In this document: positions 35,772 through 43,381 of the stretch, piece after piece
Layout of the letters: each line of letters starts with the position of its first letter
Position numbering within the stretch: the first letter of the stretch is position 1
Assembly: GCF_040732315.1 (NCBI RefSeq)
Contig: NZ_CP160388.1
Location: 2,818,494 to 2,882,493, forward strand
Direction: 5' to 3'
Origin: Oryzisolibacter sp. LB2S
GTDB lineage: Bacteria; Pseudomonadota; Gammaproteobacteria; Burkholderiales; Burkholderiaceae_C
Length of the DNA: 64,000 bases
Notes under the pieces: generated by a model
The model's input: the letters and a program-made list of their open reading frames with translations, nothing else
Database searches by the model: none
Told to the model about the DNA's origin: nothing
Program-made: the position numbers and the translations under genes

Positions 35772-36782
35772 TCAGTAGAGCTGCAGACTGATCCAGTAGG
35801 CCACGGCGGCCACGAAGGCACTGGCAGGAATGGTCAGAATCCAGGCCCAGACGATATTGCCCGCCACGCCCCAGCGCACGGCACTGGCGCGCTGCGTGGA
35901 GCCCACGCCGACGATGGCGCCGGTGATGGTGTGGGTGGTGGAGACCGGCACGCCCAGCATGGTGGCAAGGAACAGCGTGAGCGCTCCGCCGCTTTCGGCG
36001 CAGAAGCCGCCCACGGGCTTGAGCTTGGTGATCTTCTGCCCCATGGTCTTGACGATGCGCCAGCCGCCGAACATGGTGCCCATGCCGATGGCCGCATAGC
36101 AGGAGACGATAGCCCAGATGGGCGGCGAGCTGTCGCTGGCCGAGGCATAGCCCGTGGCGATCAGCAGCAGCCAGATGATGCCTATGGTCTTCTGTGCGTC
36201 GTTGCCGCCATGGCCCAGGCTGTAGGCTCCGGCCGAGAGCAGCTGCAGACGGCGGAACCATTTGTCCACCTTGTTCGGGCGCGTGCGCCGGAAGATCCAG
36301 GCCACGCAGACCATCATCAGCGAACCGAGCACGAAGCCGAGCAGCGGCGAGATGAAGATGAAGGCCACGGTCTTGAAGATGCCGCTGGCCACCAGCGCAC
36401 CGGTGCCCGACTTGGCCACCACGGCGCCGACGATGCCGCCGATGAGCGCGTGCGAGGAGCTGCTGGGAATGCCGTAGTACCAGGTGATCACATTCCATGT
36501 GATCGCCCCCACCAGCGCGCCGAAGACGACATGGGTGTCGACCACTCCCGGGTCGGCAATGCCCTTGCCCACGGTGGCCGCCACACTCAGGTGGAAGATG
36601 AAGATGGCGATGAAGTTGAAGAACGCCGCGAACACGACGGCCTGGGTGGGCCTGAGAACGCCCGTGGAGACCACGGTGGCAATCGAATTGGCCGCGTCGT
36701 GAAACCCGTTCATGAAATCGAACAGGATGGCCAGCGCCACCAACACGACCACGACCCACAGGGCGGTTTGTACCGGTTCCAT
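35772..36782 (-). CDS. Low-affinity inorganic phosphate transporter (PiT family)
   Basis: 336 residues with about ten helices. Two PiT signature repeats are visible: FDFMNGFHDAANSIATVVST near the N-terminus and SAGAYSLGHGGNDAQKTIG in the middle, plus VPVSTTHTITGAIVGVG. It imports metal-phosphate with protons. The gene follows the DUF47 gene by 24 nt; DUF47/PhoU-like partners regulate PiT carriers. A second, unrelated phosphate carrier lies at 52437-54107. Confidence 0.95.
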   Translation of the reverse strand: MEPVQTALWVVVVLVALAILFDFMNGFHDAANSIATVVSTGVLRPTQAVVFAAFFNFIAIFIFHLSVAATVGKGIADPGVVDTHVVFGALVGAITWNVITWYYGIPSSSSHALIGGIVGAVVAKSGTGALVASGIFKTVAFIFISPLLGFVLGSLMMVCVAWIFRRTRPNKVDKWFRRLQLLSAGAYSLGHGGNDAQKTIGIIWLLLIATGYASASDSSPPIWAIVSCYAAIGMGTMFGGWRIVKTMGQKITKLKPVGGFCAESGGALTLFLATMLGVPVSTTHTITGAIVGVGSTQRASAVRWGVAGNIVWAWILTIPASAFVAAVAYWISLQLY

Positions 36783-36806
36783 GGTGTGAGTTGCCCTAGC
36801 GGCGGA

Positions 36807-37454
36807 TCAGGAGTTCTCGAGGATCACGCCCTCGATCAGGTTGGCCACATCCTCGCACTTGTCGGTGATGGTCTCGAGCAACTCGTAGATGGCCTTGAGC
36901 TTGATGAGCTCGCGCACATCGGTTTCCTCGCGGAACAGCTTGCTCATGGCGCTGCGCAGCACGCGATCGGCATCGCCCTCGAGGCGGTCGATCTCCTCGC
37001 AGGTCTTGAGCGCCGCCTCGGCCATGGCCGGGTCAGCAATGCGCGCGAGCAGCTTGACCGCATCGCGCACGCGCTCCACGCATTTGACGCTCAGGTCCGT
37101 CAGGCGCGAGATCTCGTCCGTCATGTGACGGATGTCATACAGCGCCATGGCCTCGGCCGAATCCTGGAACAGGTCGGCCACATCGTCCATGGTGTTGATC
37201 AGCGAGTGGATCTGCTCGCGGTCGATGGGCGTGATGAAGGTGCTGTGCAGCGCGCGGTTGACCTCATGCGTCACACGGTCTGCGGCGCGCTCTGCGTTGT
37301 CCACATCCTGGTTGTACTGGTCCCGCAGGTGGGCATCGCCGTAGTTGGCCACCAGCTGCGAGAACGCGCGCGCCGCTTCGACGATACGGTCGGCATGCTG
37401 GTTGAACATATCGAAAAAATTGCCCTCGCGGGGCAACAGCTTTCCAAACAACAT
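36807..37454 (-). CDS. DUF47 / PhoU-like partner of PiT transporter
   Basis: 215 residues from the ATG at 37454; the longer upstream frame is low-quality. It is all-helical with the DUF47 pattern MLFGKLLPREGNFFDMFNQH, an ETDVRELIKLKAIYELLETI segment and DKCEDVANLIEGVI at the C-terminus. It is paired with pit in many bacteria and probably tunes phosphate uptake. A TGTCACA stretch upstream is only half of a Pho box. Confidence 0.92.
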   Translation of the reverse strand: MLFGKLLPREGNFFDMFNQHADRIVEAARAFSQLVANYGDAHLRDQYNQDVDNAERAADRVTHEVNRALHSTFITPIDREQIHSLINTMDDVADLFQDSAEAMALYDIRHMTDEISRLTDLSVKCVERVRDAVKLLARIADPAMAEAALKTCEEIDRLEGDADRVLRSAMSKLFREETDVRELIKLKAIYELLETITDKCEDVANLIEGVILENS

Positions 37455-37637
37455 GTCGAATCCTGATCGAACTTTGGTGTTTTGTGACGCCGCAGGGTCG
37501 CCATCGTGTGACAAGCCTGCGAAAGGCGCGAGTTTAACCGCCGGCCGACTGCCCCCAGGATCGCCCGGGTAAACCCTTGAGATCGTCAGATTATTCCTAC
37601 GCATGCGCCTCTCTGCCACGCACAGACCCTATCCCCC

Positions 37638-37660
37638 TGCGGTCGTAAATTGGGCCGCAG
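37638..37660 (+). repeat. Inverted repeat CTGCGG-N11-CCGCAG upstream of barrel gene
   Basis: CTGCGG (37638-37643) and CCGCAG (37655-37660), 27 nt before the start codon. It may be a hairpin in the leader or an operator. The rest of 37455-37637 holds the divergent promoters, which I cannot define. Confidence 0.3.
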
Positions 37661-37687
37661 AACATCAGACATGACTGAGGAGGGTGC

Positions 37688-38272
37688 ATGCGATCGAGCC
37701 TTCAACTCCTGTTGTGTGCCGCGCTGATGGGCTGTGGCATCCCTGCCGGTCTGGCGCAGTTGCGCACCCCGCCTTCGTCGGACCAGCCACCATCGGGCTA
37801 TGTCGGCATGAGTGGCGGCATGTCCAGGTACGACCTGCGCAGCGGCAGCGGCTCCTTTGACTTTGACGACCGGGACACGGCCATCAGGCTGTACACGGGT
37901 GTCTATTTCCATCCCAACCTGGGACTCGAAGTCAGCTACCTCGACATGGGCAAGGCCCACCGCATCGGCGGCGACACCCGTGCGCGCGGGCTGGGCCTGA
38001 GTCTGATCGGTCGGCTGCCGCTGACTCCGCAGCTCGACCTTCTGGGTCGAGTGGGCTCCCTGTATGGGCGCACCCGTACGCAGGGGATGGGCGGCTATGG
38101 CGTGCAGCTGGGCAAGGACAGTGGCTTCGGCCTGTCCTATGGCGCGGGACTGCGTTGGGCATTCACGCCGCAGTGGTCGGCGGTACTGGAATGGGAGCGT
38201 CACCGCCTGCACTTTGTCGACCGCAACTCCGACGTGGATACGGCCACGCTGGGTCTGCAGTACAGCTACTGA
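37688..38272 (+). CDS. Outer-membrane beta-barrel protein
   Basis: 194 residues with GAGGAGGG upstream. A signal peptide (LLLCAALMGCGIPAGLAQ) precedes eight alternating amphipathic strands in an OmpA/OmpW-like pattern, with GVYFHPNLGLEVSYLDMGKA, GLSYGAGLRWAFTPQWSAVL and a terminal aromatic (QYSY). It resembles small 8-stranded porin-like proteins. The function is not assignable. The residue before Ala is Gln at the predicted cleavage, so the Cys at 16 is not a lipobox. Confidence 0.8.
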   Translation: MRSSLQLLLCAALMGCGIPAGLAQLRTPPSSDQPPSGYVGMSGGMSRYDLRSGSGSFDFDDRDTAIRLYTGVYFHPNLGLEVSYLDMGKAHRIGGDTRARGLGLSLIGRLPLTPQLDLLGRVGSLYGRTRTQGMGGYGVQLGKDSGFGLSYGAGLRWAFTPQWSAVLEWERHRLHFVDRNSDVDTATLGLQYSY

Positions 38273-38295
38273 AGTCAGAGCTACAAAAAGCAAAA

Positions 38296-38317
38296 AGCCG
38301 CTTCCACGGAAGCGGCT
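38296..38317 (-). terminator. Terminator of tRNA-Leu
   Basis: AGCCGCTTCC and GGAAGCGGCT form a 10-bp stem. On the minus strand it is followed by TTTTTGCTTTTTG, so it ends the tRNA-Leu transcript. Confidence 0.85.
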
Positions 38318-38351
38318 CTGCGCCCTGAACCTTGCGGATTACAGTGAACTG

Positions 38352-38436
<85 letters not shown>

Positions 38437-38452
38437 ATTTCAGGGAAGCCCG

Positions 38453-38458
38453 CATTCT
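38453..38458 (-). promoter_or_regulatory. -10 element (TAGAAT) for tRNA-Leu
   Basis: TAGAAT on the minus strand, 16 nt before the tRNA 5' end. A TTGGCG lies upstream but with short spacing (13 nt), so the -35 is unsure. Confidence 0.5.
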
Positions 38459-38502
38459 AGCCCAGTTTTTCACGCCAAAAAGGAAATTCGATCCGCAGCG
38501 GC

Positions 38503-39786
38503 TCAAAATCCCAACGCGTGCGGCAACCAGGTCGAGAGCGCCGGCACAAAGGTCAGCAGCGCCAGCACGATGAAATGCGCGAGCAGAAACAGCGGCATCT
38601 CGCGCGTGAGCGCCGTGATCGACACGCGCGTGGACACGGCCGTGACGAACAGCAGCCCGCCCACGGGCGGCGTGATCATGCCCAGCGTGAGGTTGACGAT
38701 CACCACCATGGCGAAATGCGTCGGGTCTATGCCGAGCGCGCTGGCGATCGGCGCCAGGATGGGCACGAGGATCATCACGCCGGGCAGCGGTTCCATGAAG
38801 ATGCCGAAGACCAGCAACAGCAGGTTCACGGCCACGAGGAACATGATCGGCGACAGATTCCAGCTGACGATGAGCTGCGACAGATACTGAGGAATACCCT
38901 CCACCGTGAGCACCCAGGCAAACGCCGCCGACGTGGCCATGACCAGCAGCACCGACGAGGTCAGCATGGCCGAGCGCGCCGCAATGCCGGGCACGGCCTT
39001 CCACTCGAGCGTGCGATAAATCCACTTGCCGCAGACCAGCGCATAGAACACCGCGACCACCGAGGCCTCGGTGGGGGTGAAGATGCCAAAGCGTATGCCC
39101 ACGATGATGAGCACGATGAGCAGCAGTGCGGGGATGGCCTTGATGCTGGTGACGAGCATCTCGCGGCCCGTCGGGCGCGGCTCGCGCGAACGGTAGTCGC
39201 GCTTTCTGCACACCCACCAGTTCACGATGGCCATGGCGACGGCGATCAGGATGCCCGGCACGAAACCCGCCACGAACAGGCCGCCCACCGAGACATTCTC
39301 GTCCTGCAGCGCGTAGATGATCATGCTGACCGAGGGCGGGATGATGGGGCCCACGATGGAAGTGCTCGCCGTGAGCGCCGCGGCGTAGGGGCGGCCATAG
39401 CCGGCCCTGTCCATCATCTTCACCATCATCGAGCCCGGGCCTGCCGCATCGGCCAGCGCCGAGCCCGAGATGCCCGAGAACAGCGTGAGCGACAGCACGT
39501 TGGCATAACCGAGGCCACCACGCAGATGCCCCACGAACTGCGCGGCAAAGCGCAGCAGCACGGCGGTGAGTGCCCCGCCCGACATAAGCTCGGCCGCGAG
39601 GATGAAGAAGGGCACGGCCATGAGCGGAAAGCTGTCTATGCCCGTGAACATCTCCTTGAACACCACGAGCTGCGGGTAGCGCCCCCCGACGAAGACGGCC
39701 AGGGCCGCCGAGATGGCCAATGCAAAGGCCACCGGAAAGCCCAGGGCCAGCAGCACGATGATGGCGATGAAAAGCGTGAGAGTCAT
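38503..39786 (-). CDS. dctM: TRAP transporter large membrane subunit DctM
   Basis: 427 residues with about twelve helices. It has GFPVAFALAISAALAVFVGG at the start, SGSALADAAGPGSMMVKMM and TASTSIVGPIIPPSVSMIIY, all TRAP-M signatures. It forms the Na+-driven carrier for organic acids with DctQ and the receptor DctP. It starts 15 nt after dctQ and ends 66 bp from tRNA-Leu. Confidence 0.95.
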   Translation of the reverse strand: MTLTLFIAIIVLLALGFPVAFALAISAALAVFVGGRYPQLVVFKEMFTGIDSFPLMAVPFFILAAELMSGGALTAVLLRFAAQFVGHLRGGLGYANVLSLTLFSGISGSALADAAGPGSMMVKMMDRAGYGRPYAAALTASTSIVGPIIPPSVSMIIYALQDENVSVGGLFVAGFVPGILIAVAMAIVNWWVCRKRDYRSREPRPTGREMLVTSIKAIPALLLIVLIIVGIRFGIFTPTEASVVAVFYALVCGKWIYRTLEWKAVPGIAARSAMLTSSVLLVMATSAAFAWVLTVEGIPQYLSQLIVSWNLSPIMFLVAVNLLLLVFGIFMEPLPGVMILVPILAPIASALGIDPTHFAMVVIVNLTLGMITPPVGGLLFVTAVSTRVSITALTREMPLFLLAHFIVLALLTFVPALSTWLPHALGF

Positions 39787-39801
39787 GTCGTCGCCCCCCG
39801 C

Positions 39802-40317
39802 TCAGATGGAGGCCGCCGCGTCGGCGCCCATCTCGCCCGACTCGACATAACTGCCATCGGCGATGTAGCCGCGCGCAACAAAGAGCAGGTGCACCAGCAT
39901 CAGCACGAAGCCCACGGGCATGGCAACGTAGATCCAGGCCATGGGCACATCGGTGGCGGCCGTGGTCTGAAAGCGCGTGGCCCAGACATAGAGCACCGAG
40001 AAATACGTCATCACGATGCAGAACAGCCCCACGCCCACCACCACCACGGCGCGAATCACACGCGCCATGCGCGGGCCGACCGCACCGTGCAGGTTGTCTA
40101 TGGCCACATGGCCGCCAAAGCGCAGCACCAGCCCCGCGCCCAGAAAGGTGCACCAGATCATCAGATGCCGCGCCACCTCCTCGGCCCAGACGATGGAGTC
40201 GCCCGTGGTGTAGCGCAGCACCACGTTGGCAAACACGATGCAGGCCATGGCCAGCAGCAACACGATGATCACCCAGCGGTTGCAGACTACCAAGGTACGT
40301 TCAACACGATCGAGCAT
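39802..40317 (-). CDS. dctQ: TRAP transporter small membrane subunit DctQ
   Basis: 171 residues from the ATG at 40317. Four helices are visible, with VFANVVLRYTTGDSIVWAEE and HLMIWCTFLGAGLVLRFGGH, the TRAP-Q pattern. It pairs with DctM. A strong hairpin between dctP and this gene may lower its expression relative to the receptor. Confidence 0.92.
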   Translation of the reverse strand: MLDRVERTLVVCNRWVIIVLLLAMACIVFANVVLRYTTGDSIVWAEEVARHLMIWCTFLGAGLVLRFGGHVAIDNLHGAVGPRMARVIRAVVVVGVGLFCIVMTYFSVLYVWATRFQTTAATDVPMAWIYVAMPVGFVLMLVHLLFVARGYIADGSYVESGEMGADAAASI

Positions 40318-40363
40318 GGGAAGGGGCGGCGCACGCGCCGTTGTCCAAGGGGTTGAAACCAAA

Positions 40364-40385
40364 CCGCCCGGGCAGGGCCGGGCGG
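40364..40385 (-). terminator. Intra-operon hairpin between dctP and dctQM
   Basis: CCGCCCGG and CCGGGCGG close a 6-nt loop. On the minus strand the stem leads into TTTGGTTTC, a weak T-tract, so it is a partial terminator or mRNA-stabilising end that favours dctP. Confidence 0.65.
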
Positions 40386-40410
40386 GTGCGGGTGCAGCGC
40401 TATAGAGCGC

Positions 40411-41400
40411 TTACTTCACGGCGGCGATGGCGTCCAGAGACTTCTGGCCGAACTTGGTCGCGTACTGCTTGTATGCCGGCTCGAGCGCGGCGCGGAAGGC
40501 CGCCTGGTCCACGCTGGTCACCACCTGCATGCCGTGGCTCTTGGCCTCCTCCACACCCTTCTTCTCGACGGCGTCCACAAAGGCGCGCGAGGCCAGAGCC
40601 CCGAGCTTGGCGCCCTGCGTGAAGGCGGCCTTCTGCGCATCGTTCAGGCTGGCCCAGAAGTTGGGCGAGACGATCAGCGCCACCGGCGCGTACACGTGCG
40701 CCGTGAGCGTAAGGTGCTTCTGCACCTGCCACAGCTTGGTCGACGCCAGCACCGAGATCGGGTTTTCCTGGCCGTCTATCGTGCCCTGCTGCAGCGCGCC
40801 TATCACCTCGGGCCAGGACATGGGCGTGGGCGACGCGCCCAGGGTCTTGAAGGCCGTGATGTGCACGGGGTTCTCGGTCACGCGGATCTTCAGGCCCTTG
40901 AGATCCTCGACCTTCTGCACGGCATGCTTGTTGTTCGTCAGGTGACGAAAGCCCTGCTCGCCCCAGGCCAGCGCAATCAGGCCGCGCTTGTGGAACTTGG
41001 TCAGCAGGTCCTGGCCGAAGGGGCCGTCGAGCACGGCACGCGCATGCTGCGTGTCGCGGAACAGAAACGGGATGTCCACCACGCCCACCTCGGGCACGAA
41101 GTTGCTCAATGCGCCCGTGGAGACGATGACGGCCTCCACGGTGCCCAGCTGCAGCCCCTCGATGAGCTCGCGCTCGCCGCCCAGGGCGCTGGAGGGGAAT
41201 TGCTTGAACTTGAAGGCGCCGTTCGTGCCCTTCTCGACCGAATCGGCCCAGGCCTGTGCCGCCGCGCCGTAGTGCGAGTTGACGGCCAGCGCGTAGCCGA
41301 GCTTGACCTCCCTGGCCTGCTGCGCAGAAACGGTACCAGTGAATACGGACAGCACGGAGGCGGCGCAGGCAGCGGCAAGGACGCGGCGGGACAGGTTCAT
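40411..41400 (-). CDS. dctP: TRAP transporter solute-binding protein DctP
   Basis: 329 residues from the ATG at 41400. The signal peptide ends SVSAQQ near residue 27. It has FKFKQFPSSALGGERELIEG, the conserved LKIRVTENP with the ligand-binding Arg, and PMSWPEVIGALQQGTIDGQE, the DctP family core. It binds a C4-dicarboxylate or other organic acid. It is first in dctP-dctQ-dctM; no dctBD regulator is nearby. Confidence 0.94.
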   Translation of the reverse strand: MNLSRRVLAAACAASVLSVFTGTVSAQQAREVKLGYALAVNSHYGAAAQAWADSVEKGTNGAFKFKQFPSSALGGERELIEGLQLGTVEAVIVSTGALSNFVPEVGVVDIPFLFRDTQHARAVLDGPFGQDLLTKFHKRGLIALAWGEQGFRHLTNNKHAVQKVEDLKGLKIRVTENPVHITAFKTLGASPTPMSWPEVIGALQQGTIDGQENPISVLASTKLWQVQKHLTLTAHVYAPVALIVSPNFWASLNDAQKAAFTQGAKLGALASRAFVDAVEKKGVEEAKSHGMQVVTSVDQAAFRAALEPAYKQYATKFGQKSLDAIAAVK

Positions 41401-41527
41401 GGGAAGCACTCGCAACAGGGTGGTTGATGGGATGGGGAAACCGGCCATTCTAGTTTTCAACCCACCCCTGGCACCGTAGTGGAATTACGTGCCCGTGCCA
41501 CCACCGCAACGGCATGCCACCAGCGCG

Positions 41528-42088
41528 TCAACTCAGCAGGCGTGATGACTTGGGCACATGGGCCATCAGAAACTCCATCTGGTCGGCCAGTATGCGGCGG
41601 TTGCGCAGGATGAAGTCTTCCCACAGGCTGGGCACGTAGGGCGCGTAGAGCAGCGGCATATGGGCCTGCTCGGGCGTGCGCGGGCCCTTGCGGTGGTTGC
41701 AGGGGCGGCAGGCCGTGACCACGTTCATCCAGTGATTGAGGCCCTGCCTGGCAAACGGCACGATGTGTTCGCGCGTCAGCTCCTCCTCGCGGAAATGCCC
41801 GCCGCAGTAGGCGCAGATGTTGCGGTCGCGCGCGAACAGCTTGGAATTGGTCAGACTGGGGCGCAGGTCGAAGGGGTTGATCTTGGGCACGCCGCGCGTG
41901 CCTATGATGCTGCTCACGGCAATCTGTGACTGCACGCCCGTGATGGCATTGTGTCCGCCGCGAAACAGCGCCACCTGCGCGCCGATCTCCCAGCGCACCT
42001 CGCCGGCGGCGTAATGCGTGACCGCCTGCTCGAGCGATATCCACGATTGCGGCAGCCCCTGGGCCGACAGCTTCAAGACCTTCACCAC
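41528..42088 (-). CDS. HNH endonuclease domain protein
   Basis: 186 residues. The HNH core is ICAYCGGHFREEELTREHIV with Zn pairs CxxC in AYC and TACRPCN, and the catalytic His in EHIVP followed by NVVTACRPC. It resembles the stand-alone HNH proteins common on Comamonadaceae chromosomes, with no adjacent restriction or phage gene. Its cellular target is unknown. It is divergent from ribF across 160 bp. Confidence 0.88.
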   Translation of the reverse strand: MVKVLKLSAQGLPQSWISLEQAVTHYAAGEVRWEIGAQVALFRGGHNAITGVQSQIAVSSIIGTRGVPKINPFDLRPSLTNSKLFARDRNICAYCGGHFREEELTREHIVPFARQGLNHWMNVVTACRPCNHRKGPRTPEQAHMPLLYAPYVPSLWEDFILRNRRILADQMEFLMAHVPKSSRLLS

Positions 42089-42170
42089 CCGCCTCCTGTC
42101 TCAGTGCACAAGAATCACGATGTTCACGCCTCGCCGGCGCAGCCACACGGGGCGTGCCGGTAGCGCACAA

Positions 42171-42176
42171 TATACT
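42171..42176 (+). promoter_or_regulatory. -10-like TATACT upstream of ribF
   Basis: TATACT in an A/T-rich island 70 nt before ribF, preceding a palindromic repeat copy in the leader. No good -35 was found. Confidence 0.4.
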
Positions 42177-42187
42177 CTTTTCATATG

Positions 42188-42235
42188 AAATTGGCGTCAG
42201 GCGCTTGATGGACTTGCGCAAATCGCTATCAAAAG
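42188..42235 (+). repeat. Palindromic repeat copy R4 in the ribF leader
   Basis: AAATTGGCGTCAGGCGCTTG followed by ATGGACTTGCGCAAATCGCT and ATCAAAAG matches the family (GCGCTT ... GCGC ... CGCTATC). It lies 12 nt before the ribF start and would be a hairpin in the mRNA leader. Confidence 0.65.
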
Positions 42236-42247
42236 AAAAGCACTGCG

Positions 42248-43291
42248 ATGAAGATATTCCGCGGCTTCCATCATCCCGAGGTGGCGCCGGCCTGTGCCCT
42301 CACGATAGGCAACTTCGACGGCGTACACCGCGGCCACCAGGCCATGCTCGCGCTGCTCAACAACGAGGCCCAGCACCGTGGCGTGCAAAGCTGCGTGCTG
42401 ACCTTCGAGCCGCACCCGCGCGACTACTTCGCCGGGCGGCACAGGCGCCCCGAGCTCGCCCCGGCGCGCATAGGCACGCTGCGTGACAAGCTCTCGGAGC
42501 TCGCGCGCTGCGGCGTGCAGCAGACCATCGTGCTGCCGTTCAACGAAGGGCTGGCCAGCCTGTCGGCCCAGGACTTCATCGAAAACGTGGTGGTCCGCGG
42601 CCTGGGCGCGCGCTACCTGCTGGTGGGCGACGACTTTCGCTTTGGCAGCCAGCGTGTGGGCGACTACGCCATGCTCGACGCGGCCGGCCCCGCGCATGGC
42701 TTCGAGGTGGCGCGCATGATGAGCTACGAGGTGCATGGCCTGCGCGTGTCCAGCACCGCCGTGCGCGAGGCGCTGGCCGCGGGCCGCATGCAGGATGCGG
42801 CGCGTCTGCTCGGCCGCCCTTACGCGATATCGGGCCATGTGGTGCACGGGCGCAAGCTCGGGCGTCAACTGGGACGCTCGGCCGCCAGCGGCCCGCACCA
42901 GGACGGATTTCGCACGCTCAACCTGCGCTTTGCGCACTGGAAGCCGGCCGCCAGCGGCATCTTCGCCGTGCTCGTGCACGGCCTGCACGACGAGCCCCTG
43001 CCGGGCGTGGCCAACCTGGGCGTGCGCCCCTCGCTCGACCCGCAGGACGTCAACGGCGGGCGCGTGCTGCTCGAGACGCATTGCCTCGCCTGGCCCGAGC
43101 ACCTGGGCGCCGAAGGGGCCTACGGTAAAATCGTGCGCGTGGAACTGCTGCACAAACTGCACGACGAGCTGAAATACGACAGCCTTGACGCCCTCACGGC
43201 CGGCATTGCCAGGGACTGCGAGGACGCGCGCGCCTTCTTCGCCTCCACGCACGCCGAGACCCGTCGCCAGACCACCCGCGACCGAATTTGA
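42248..43291 (+). CDS. ribF: Bifunctional riboflavin kinase / FAD synthetase
   Basis: 347 residues. The N-terminal FMN adenylyltransferase domain (1 to about 185) has IGNFDGVHRGHQ and FEPHPRDYF, plus RVSSTAVREAL. The C-terminal kinase domain begins ISGHVVHGRKLGRQLG. Then, instead of the usual GFPTAN, a 10-residue insert (210-219) precedes GFRTLNLRF, so the Pro of the PTAN motif is Arg221-222 region FRTLN. The rest (GVANLGVRPS, HELLHKLHDEL-like end) is normal. It makes FMN and FAD and is clustered with ileS and lspA as in many bacteria. Confidence 0.94.
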   Translation: MKIFRGFHHPEVAPACALTIGNFDGVHRGHQAMLALLNNEAQHRGVQSCVLTFEPHPRDYFAGRHRRPELAPARIGTLRDKLSELARCGVQQTIVLPFNEGLASLSAQDFIENVVVRGLGARYLLVGDDFRFGSQRVGDYAMLDAAGPAHGFEVARMMSYEVHGLRVSSTAVREALAAGRMQDAARLLGRPYAISGHVVHGRKLGRQLGRSAASGPHQDGFRTLNLRFAHWKPAASGIFAVLVHGLHDEPLPGVANLGVRPSLDPQDVNGGRVLLETHCLAWPEHLGAEGAYGKIVRVELLHKLHDELKYDSLDALTAGIARDCEDARAFFASTHAETRRQTTRDRI

Positions 43292-43381
43292 CGGGGCCGC
43301 CTTCGCCCCTCCCCCATCCAGGTTCCGCTCCGCTTCGGGCCGCCAGTGTCCGGAGCGCCCATGTTTTGAAGGTTTGCACCG

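Noticed and set aside
37505..37520. Pho-box-like TGTCACA upstream of the DUF47-PiT pair
   Set aside because: Only one half-site is present; a Pho box needs two spaced direct repeats.
42089..42247. FMN riboswitch before ribF
   Set aside because: The gap is too short and lacks the conserved FMN aptamer helices; it holds a palindromic repeat instead.
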